A stretch of DNA of 64,000 bases from positions 9,495,115 through 9,559,114 of the forward strand of contig CM064552.1 of NCBI GenBank assembly GCA_032716605.1, given 5' to 3'. The stretch is from Paralithodes platypus. Taxonomy: Eukaryota; Arthropoda; Malacostraca; Decapoda; Lithodidae. Position numbers and translations under genes: made by a program. Shown piece after piece: positions 56,504 through 64,000 of this stretch. The notes under the pieces are model-generated. The model was not told where the DNA came from, made no database searches, and saw only the letters and a program-made list of their open reading frames with translations. Every line of letters begins with the position of its first letter. Position 1 is the stretch's first letter.

Positions 56504-57572
56504 TATTTATTGATTTATGTATATATTGATCTACACTGCTAACTGAGACTTCTAGTTATTATTGATTTATGTATATATTGATCTACACTGCTAAACTGAG
56601 ACTTCTAGTTATTATTGATTTATGTATATATTGATCTACACTGCTAAACTGAGACTTCTAGTTTATTATTGATTTATGTATATATTGATCTACACTGCTA
56701 AACTGAGACTTCTAGTTATTATTGATTTATGTATATATTGATCTACACTGCTAAACTGAGACTTCTAGTTATTATTGATTTATGTATATATTGATCTACA
56801 CTGCTAAACTGAGACTTCTAGTTTATTATTGATTTATGTATATATTGATCTACACTGCTAAACTGAGACTTCTAGTTATTATTGATTTATGTATATATTG
56901 ATCTACACTGCTAAACTGAGACTTCTAGTTATTATTGATTTATGTATATATTGATCTACACTGCTAACTGAGACTTCTAGTTTATTATTGATTTATGTAT
57001 ATATTGATCTACACTGCTAAACTGAGACTTCTAGTTATTATTGATTTATGTATATATTGATCTACACTGCTAAACTGAGACTTCTAGTTATTATTGATTT
57101 ATGTATATATTGATCTACACTGCTAACTGAGACTTCTAGTTTATTATTGATTTATGTATATATTGATCTACACTGCTAAACTGAGACTTCTAGTTATTAT
57201 TGATTTATGTATATATTGATCTACACTGCTAAACTGAGACTTCTAGTTTATTATTGATTTATGTATATATTGATCTACACTGCTAAACTGAGACTTCTAG
57301 TTATTATTGATTTATGTATATATTGATCTACACTGCTAAACTGAGACTTCTAGTTATTATTGATTTATGTATATATTGATCTACACTGCTAACTGAGACT
57401 TCTAGTTTATTATTGATTTATGTATATATTGATCTACACTGCTAAACTGAGACTTCTAGTTATTATTGATTTATGTATATATTGATCTACACTGCTAAAC
57501 TGAGACTTCTAGTTATTATTGATTTACGTATATATTGATCTACACTGCTAAACTGAGACTTCTAGTTATTAT
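56504..57572. repeat. 53-bp satellite, about 20 units
   Basis: Unit starts ATTATTGATTTATGTATATA and ends GAGACTTCTAGTT; units differ mainly by one-base length changes (ctaactg/ctaaactg, agttatt/agtttatt) in recurring combinations, implying amplification of multi-unit blocks. Confidence 0.95.
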
Positions 57573-57594
57573 GTATTATGTAATTATTTCTATT

Positions 57595-57645
57595 TTAGTA
57601 TATTGGTAGCTAATTAAGTGATAGATGTGACTTGGTTTAATTTAT
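57595..57645. repeat. Empty-site paralogue of the 56036 F1a insertion
   Basis: Reads 'agtatattggtagctaatta' straight into 'agtgatagatgtgacttgg' with one TTAA. The occupied copy has the same flanks on each side of the element. Confidence 0.9.
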
Positions 57646-58135
57646 ATTAGTTTTTGCTTGTGTGTTTATTTAATTATTTACTTACATATGTATGTATTTA
57701 TTTATCTACACTGTTAAATGATACTTTTAGTTATTATTGTGTTATATATTATTTTTTATACTTATTAATGTATGTATGTTGTTACACATGGCTTTGTCAA
57801 GTTATCTATTATATAATTAATCAATTTATGCTGTTACATACTACTTTGTATATTTACCATAATTTATGTTTAAAGTAATGTTTACGTTTTGAATATGAAT
57901 TGGTTTAGTTTATATACTTTAATTGAATGATTGCTTGCTCAAATATTGATTCTAGTCTATTCTACATAGGCTACTCAGGCTCAATCCCCACTTTTCCTTT
58001 TTTTATATATAATATATATAGATACCGGGTATTTATTAATATTTCTCAGTCAGGTCCATCTCAATTCAACATAAGTATATTAGATTTTACTTAGCTCTCA
58101 ATTTTCCTATTATATATAATCGTATGAGTATAAGT
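57646..58135. other. No gene seen
   Basis: AT-rich DNA with diverged remnants of the 53-bp satellite (tacactgttaaatgatactt). Confidence 0.4.
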
Positions 58136-58139
58136 ATGA

Positions 58140-58830
58140 GTAATCGTATGAGTGGAGATTAAGCAATGTGTGATGAACCAAGTTATGATGAAGTAGTGGT
58201 GAAGCTAATAGATGTGGTGATAGAAAGGTGTTAAGAGATGGTAAAACAAAAGTGTGATGAATAATTGTGGTGAAGTTATGATGAAGCTAGTAGATGTGGT
58301 GAAGGACAGGTGTTAATGATGGTAAAAGCAAAGTGTGATGTGGCGAAGGAAATGTTTGACAGGTGGTAAATGCAAAGTGTGATGCATAATTGTGTTGAGG
58401 TTATGGTGAAGCTAGTATGTGTGGTGAAGGAGAGGTGCTAAAGGTTATAAAGGCAGAGTGTGATGAATAATTGTGGTGAAGTTATGATGAAGCTAGTTGG
58501 TGTGGTGAAGGAGAGGTGCTAAGGTTTGTTTAGGCAGTGTGATGAATAGTTGTGATGAAGCTAGTAGGTGTGGTGAAGACAAGGTGCTAAGGTTTGTTTA
58601 GGCAGTGTGATGAATAATTGTGATGAAGCTAGTAGGTGTGGTGAAGACAAGGTGCTAAGTTTTTTTTAGGCAGAGTGTGATGAATAATTGTGATGCAGTT
58701 ATGATGAAGCTAGTATGTGTGGTGAAGACAAGGTGCTAAGGGTTGTAAGAGCAAAGTGTGATGAAAAGTTGTGGTGAAGTAGTGGTAATACTAAGCGTAA
58801 CGAAGCAAGTTGTGATGAAGCAATACTAAA
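58140..58830. repeat. Degenerate about 60-100-bp tandem repeats
   Basis: 'gtgatgaataattgtgatga', 'agctagtaggtgtggtgaag' and 'ggtgctaaggtttgtttagg' recur about nine times with variable spacing. Confidence 0.85.
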
Positions 58831-58849
58831 TATTGCTTCTTTAAATGTG

Positions 58850-58932
58850 GAAAAGTCCTTCTTAATCTGAATACACTCGTCTAATAGTAGCCAGAAGTTA
58901 AATGGACGGCGCCGGTACTGAATGGGTTAAGA
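58850..58932. mobile_element. F2 element, right half
   Basis: 'gtccttcttaatctgaatac', 'cgtctaatagtagccag', CGCCGGTACTGAATGGGTTAA. Confidence 0.65.
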
Positions 58933-59000
58933 CAATGGAATAATTCACTCTATCTTTAACACTATCTGCTGCGATGTCTTGGAGGATAATGATATTGTGT

Positions 59001-59371
59001 TTAAGGGGAGATGGGCCGTTTATTTGCCTTTTTTAATGATTTTTTTATGATTTTCTTAGTTTCCTCCCTATACCTCCATCAAGCTTTAAAAAAAAACCGA
59101 TTAGATCCCCCTTCTAGATTAATTTGTACATTTTTCGGTAGAAACATGTCCCGGCCAAAGGCCGGTTCTTCCAACATTACAGGCTCACTATCGTTCGCCA
59201 GGGAAAAAATCGACACCTAAATAGCACGAAAGGTCTAAATATTGACGACGAAATGGGGCGAAAGGTCTTAAAATCGACTAACTAATGGGGCAAACATCTT
59301 AACATCTGAAAACTAATGGGGCTAAACATGAGGGAGAAAGTGGTCCAGAAAACCGGCCCATCCCCCCTTAA
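59001..59371. mobile_element. F1b TTAA element, inverted
   Basis: TTAA at 59001-59004 and 59368-59371; TTAAGGGGAGATGGGCCG and CGGCCCATCCCCCCTTAA, an 18-bp near-perfect terminal inverted repeat. Confidence 0.85.
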
Positions 59372-59572
59372 TTAATTTAATGTTGTTTAATTGACCCCCT
59401 CCCCCACGTTATGACCTGCCAAGTGATTTCGAACCGACTATAGGGATTATCCGTGTGAATTAATCGGTTTGGCGACACCTTGTTAAGCGTTTGGCGTAGA
59501 TCAGCGGGTAATCAGCGGTAGATTGGCTCGTCAGTTTGTAGGTAATTCCCCGGACAAAATTACACACACGGG

Positions 59573-59975
59573 AGAGAGAGAGAGAGAGAGAGTAAGTGAG
59601 AGTGAGAATGGGGGGATTTAGTGAGTGAGAGTAAGAGAGTGGGACAGAATGAGTGAGTTTGTGTGTGAGAGAGTAAGAAAGTGAAACAGAATGAGTGAGT
59701 GTGTATGTGTTTGAGAGAGAGAGAGAGAGTGTGAGAGTGAGTGAGAATGGGGGAATTTAGTGAGTGAGAGTGAGTAAGAGAGTGAGACAGAATGAGGGAG
59801 TGAGGGTGTGTGTGTTTGAGAGAGAAGTGAGAGTGAGAGTGACAGTGGGGGAATTTAGTGAGTGAGAGTGAGACAGAATGAGGGAGTGAGTGTGTGTTTG
59901 AGAGAGAGAAAGTGAGTGAGAGTGGGGTCGAGTGAGAGTAAGAGAGTGAGACAGAATGAGGGAGTGAGTGTGTGT
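59573..59975. repeat. Purine-rich minisatellite, about 90-bp period
   Basis: 'gggggaatttagtgagtgag' and 'gagacagaatgagggagtga' alternate four times. It keeps a minus-strand frame open by composition only. Confidence 0.85.
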
Positions 59976-60194
59976 TTTGACAGCGAGCTAAATTTGTACA
60001 TTTTTCGATAGTAAAAATGTCTCCGGCAAAACCGGATTTCTCCATACAATGCTGGCTCGTTATCGCTCGCCATGAAGAAATCGACACCTGGATGGAGATA
60101 AACGTCTTAAATAAGTTGGCTGAATGGGGCCGAATGGATACAAACCAAAGAGAGAGGGAGAAACAGAGAAAAAAAGCGAGGTGGGCTCCCTTAA
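59976..60194. mobile_element. F1a element, right half
   Basis: Starts at the palindrome centre (gacagcgagctaaatttgta) and ends GGGCTCCCTTAA; left half replaced by the minisatellite. Confidence 0.75.
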
Positions 60195-60459
60195 CAAGGT
60201 AGGTGGGAATTTGGCAGATGGTAGTGGTAGTGCTGGTGTTGGTATGGAGGGGGACGGGGGGGGGGGGGGGGGGTCTTTGTAGTCTGAATGAATAATGTAT
60301 CGGCATGGCTACCTTCGATAATTAGAATAAATAATGGGTTTATGAGCGTTTTGAGGCCGAGTTGAAATTTGTTATATAAACCCTATATATAATATGATAA
60401 TGATCGCTAAGATATAATTATTACTGTCAAATTACATGATTGAGTGGTTTTATTAAAAT

Positions 60460-60512
60460 CAATATATATATATACTGTATATATGTATATATATACAGTA
60501 TATACCTGTATA

Positions 60513-60588
<76 letters not shown>
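60460..60588. repeat. (TA)n microsatellite
   Basis: Imperfect ATACTGTATAT lead-in then about 37 TA units. Confidence 0.95.
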
Positions 60589-60591
<3 letters not shown>

Positions 60592-60684
60592 GTTCCTATC
60601 ACTGTATGAGTATTTTTATATTGTAAGCAAACTACCGATAGACGATTTTATTCAGCTTAGCCAGCTGTCAGTTTGCCCCTATTC

Positions 60685-61002
<318 letters not shown>

Positions 61003-61074
61003 CTATATTTACAACCTGGCTCGTGATCAGTATATAATAGTGATTTAGGCGGATTTATGTTCATGATGTAGTAC

Positions 61075-62210
61075 AAAGGAGTACAAAGGAAATCAAGCAA
61101 CAACAGATCCAGTGACCCTTCTAGGTTGCTTGTCCTCCAAAACACTGAGGATCAAGTGTCCAAACAGTGGTTTAGAGTGGGTAAGGGAACATTGGAAAGG
61201 GAATTACTGCCCTGGAACTAATGTCCGTGGCAGGATTAGGAAGTTAGTAGGGGACAGATGGGTTAGTAACTGAGGGGGGGATAAAATAAAGTTATTCATT
61301 TACAAACGCAGTCAGTCGCGGGTTTGATGCGAGATATTTGTCTAGGCGGAGTTTAAATGAATCAACGGTGATGCAGTCTATAACGTTTCGGGGAAGCCCA
61401 TTCCACAAGTTGACAACTCGATTGAAGAAGAAATTCTTAGATTCGTGCGAGTTAAAAGATTTACCAATAATTTTGCAACCGTTTCCCCGCGTGTAATTAG
61501 ATTGGTCGATAGTGAAGTACTTACTACAGTTCATATTGTCGATGCCTTTGATGATTTTGAACACTTGAATTAAGTCGCCTCTTAATCTGCGCTGGGTTAA
61601 AGGAAATAGATTTAATTCTCTAAGACGCTCTTCGTATGGTTTGTTCTTTAGGCTAGGTATCATTTTGGTAACTCTACGTTGAACTCGTTCTAGCTTGTTT
61701 ATATCTTTTTGGTAATAAGGGCACCAGGATTGAACGCAGTATTCCAGAAGAGGGCGGACTAAGGAATTGCAAAGGGTTAGGATAACTTCTTTGGATTTAT
61801 GCTCAAATGACCTGCCTATAAAGCCAATTATTTTGTTTGCCTTCTTAACAACTTCTGAACATTGTTGACTCGGTTTTAGGTTACTCGATATTGTTACTCC
61901 CAGATCGGTTTCTCTGTTTACATTCTTAAGCTGAGTGCCATTCATCGAATAGTTTGCTTTCTCATTTAGGTATCCGATATGTAGTACTTTACATTTATCC
62001 GCATTGAAACTCATTTGCCAAATTTGGGCCCAACATGACAATTTATCTAGATTGTGTTGCATATCGTCAACTTGTTCTTTTGAGAGTACGCTATTTGCAA
62101 TTTTTGTATCGTCAGCAAATTTTGAGATTGTACAGGTGAGACCCTCATCTATGTCGTTGATGTAAATTAGAAAGAGAATTGGTCCTAGTACCGATCCCTG
62201 GGGATCGTAC
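61075..62210 (-). pseudogene. LINE family B, RT palm/thumb to 3' end, 5'-truncated
   Basis: Uninterrupted from 62206 to a stop at 61292 (about 304 codons). RT motif PQGSVLGPILFLIYINDIDE, then FADDTKIANSV with the catalytic aspartates, then MSFNADKCKVLHIGY, TDLGVTISSNLKPS, VRPLLEYCVQSWCPYYQKDI, LERVQRRVTKMIPSL, RRLRGDLIQVFKIIKG and FFFNRVVNLWNGLPRNV. This order is typical of the CR1-type branch. The start methionine of the longest ATG frame is internal; homology extends past it to the truncation at about 62206. The 3' UTR (61075-61290) matches 23449-23650. No internal stop, so a fairly young fragment. Confidence 0.85.
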
Positions 62211-62335
62211 CTACCATACAGTAGCCTATATTGAAAACGGAGAGTACAGTATGAGTGAGTACCAGTACTACTTGGTCTACGTCATTATAGTCTAACTGGT
62301 TCGTTAAATGTTATATTATCCCTCGAATAACGTAG

Positions 62336-62467
<132 letters not shown>

Positions 62468-62577
62468 GAGAAAATAAGATTATACTATTAATTTAAAGAC
62501 CTATAAAGTTAACACACTTATTCTACATTATACTCAAGGACACAAATCTAGTAGGCAGGAGTACAATTAATTAGTTT

Positions 62578-62838
<261 letters not shown>

Positions 62839-62879
62839 ACAATAATGAGCACCTACACTAATGAAGAAGGTCGCGTGCC

Positions 62880-63520
62880 ACCTCCCCCCCCCCCTTCAAC
62901 CCCCCCCCCCCCTCCCCCCTCCCTCACCTCCGGCACCCGGTTCCCTCCCGCACAGTTTTGTATATGCAGCTCAGTTCTGACCTGGTGATGCCATAGATAT
63001 TATGGCCTTGACATGGGACAATATTTCGCAGAGGTCCTTATATTTAACCACAATCGCAGGTTAATCCATAGCATACATAATAATACATGCTCTTTCCCAC
63101 TTTAAACAACATAATTGCTTATTGGTAAACTCTAAAATTTCGTATACACATTACATCGAGCAACTTATTCACAGCACCTGTCCTAGGTTTACGTATTGGC
63201 AGCTTTACAGACGATCCGAACTGGGTTGTATAAAACAAACTTTTTACTCGACCCCCCCTCCTCTCACCTCCTTCACCCCCTCATACACCCCTCCCCCCGT
63301 CATGACACCCACGCCCCCCTCTCCCACCCTTCATCTCACTCACTCCCCCCTTCACGTCACCCACCCCCTACATCACTCTTGCCGCCCCTCCCCGTTTGTC
63401 GCCTTTAATTTATTTTCACCTTATTTTGGGCGTTTCTTCTGTGGCTTCCAATTTTAACTGGTGCCTTTCTTGCCTCCCGTTCTTTTAACCTCATCACTAA
63501 ACAGAGGGGTTTTGAGCTGT
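62880..63520. other. C-rich tracts; no gene supported
   Basis: Poly-C runs at 62884 and 62900 and a CACCC-rich stretch at 63245-63400. Proline/threonine open frames follow from composition. Confidence 0.45.
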
Positions 63521-63532
63521 GGCTAGAATAAT

Positions 63533-63622
63533 GTGTGTGTGTTGTGTGTGTGTTTTGTTTGTTGTTTGTTGTGTGTGTTGTGTGTGTGTGTGTGTTGTTT
63601 GTTGTGTGTGTGTGTGTGTGTG

Positions 63623-63679
<57 letters not shown>

Positions 63680-63690
63680 GTGTATTTGTT
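63533..63690. repeat. (GT)n microsatellite with GTTT variants
   Basis: GT array interspersed with TTTGTTTG words. Confidence 0.95.
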
Positions 63691-63839
63691 GTGTGCGTGT
63701 TATGTGTGTATGATAGATTTGTTAATGTGTGTGGTTTTTTTGTTTTTTGTTTTTAATGTACCGGTACCGGTATGCGTGTTTTGTTTGTTGTTAGTGTATG
63801 AGTGTGTTTGCGTGAGTGTGTGTCTGTTCAACTACACCC

Positions 63840-64000
63840 AATCCAATGGTAGGCTATCGGGTTTGATGTGTAGATTAATATTCTTATCTCGTTAGCTTAC
63901 ATTTCACAGACTGGGAAATTCAAGGGATTCGAACCCACACAAGCCCGAAACTAACCAGACCCGAGGCACAAGCTCTTATCAAACCCAGTCACTTTTTGTT
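63840..64000 (-). repeat. tRNA-derived SINE, cut by window edge
   Basis: B-box GGTTCGAATCCC on the minus strand near 63925-63940, with a GGTCTGGTTAGTTTCG segment upstream. The head end may lie outside the window. Confidence 0.45.

Noticed and set aside
59560..60306. 248-codon minus-strand frame
   Set aside because: It runs through a purine-rich minisatellite and an F1a half-element; composition explains it.

Overview
The window reads as repeat-dense arthropod nuclear DNA, most likely from a decapod crustacean. That placement is an inference. It rests on very many long dinucleotide microsatellites, TTAGG/CCTAA-type short repeats, several families of decayed non-LTR retrotransposons (LINEs) and split genes with GT/AG introns. 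No prokaryotic-type gene, rRNA or CRISPR array is visible.

One host gene is supported: seven 3'-terminal coding exons of an atypical receptor tyrosine kinase of the RYK/Derailed family, on the minus strand at 49402-53177. The exons splice in frame into 575 codons running from the end of the Wnt-binding WIF domain, through one transmembrane helix, to a complete divergent kinase domain and stop codon. The upstream exons are not visible and probably lie beyond the right edge. Around the gene lie decayed copies of its own exons: the terminal exon at 48960-49240, and the start of the WIF exon at about 54425-54500 and 54800-54865.

The rest is mobile and tandem DNA. LINEs: family A (7594-7996; 20270-20510 plus 22827-23448; 24598-24905), B (23449-24265; 61075-62210), C (3240-3700, 6700-6905, 15900-16125, 40480-40560), D (14001-14362, 55190-55695), and a young 5'-truncated element with an intact 746-codon reading frame (20511-22826) inserted inside an A copy.

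The dominant element class is short, non-coding, and flanked by TTAA. Names used below: F1a = about 380-420 bp, full-length foldback, termini TTAAGGG...CCCTTAA. F1b = about 310-390 bp (one expanded to about 500 bp), shares the F1a core but has short terminal repeats. F2 = about 190-225 bp foldback, TTAACCC...GGGTTAA. F3 = about 310-435 bp, same ends as F2. F4 = about 485 bp, TTAAC ends. F5 = about 215 bp, arms containing TCACACGAGCG. F6 = C-rich hairpin of about 165 bp without a clear TTAA. Two F1 insertions have empty-site paralogues within the window, which supports TTAA target duplication of the piggyBac type. In four places two elements abut and share a single TTAA.

Also present are a hAT-like element with a near-perfect 8-bp target duplication, tRNA-derived SINEs, a retroposon with a 14-bp target duplication, and tandem arrays with unit lengths of 17, 19, 21, 44, 47, 53, 63 and about 95-250 bp.

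Layout: 0-7 kb SINE, hAT-like and F elements; 7-25 kb LINE remnants and F elements; 25-31.8 kb F1 elements within satellite and minisatellite DNA; 32-41 kb microsatellites, SINEs and a retroposon; 41-48.2 kb a dense F1/F2 cluster; 49-54.9 kb the RYK gene and its relics; 55-64 kb LINEs, a 53-bp satellite and microsatellites.
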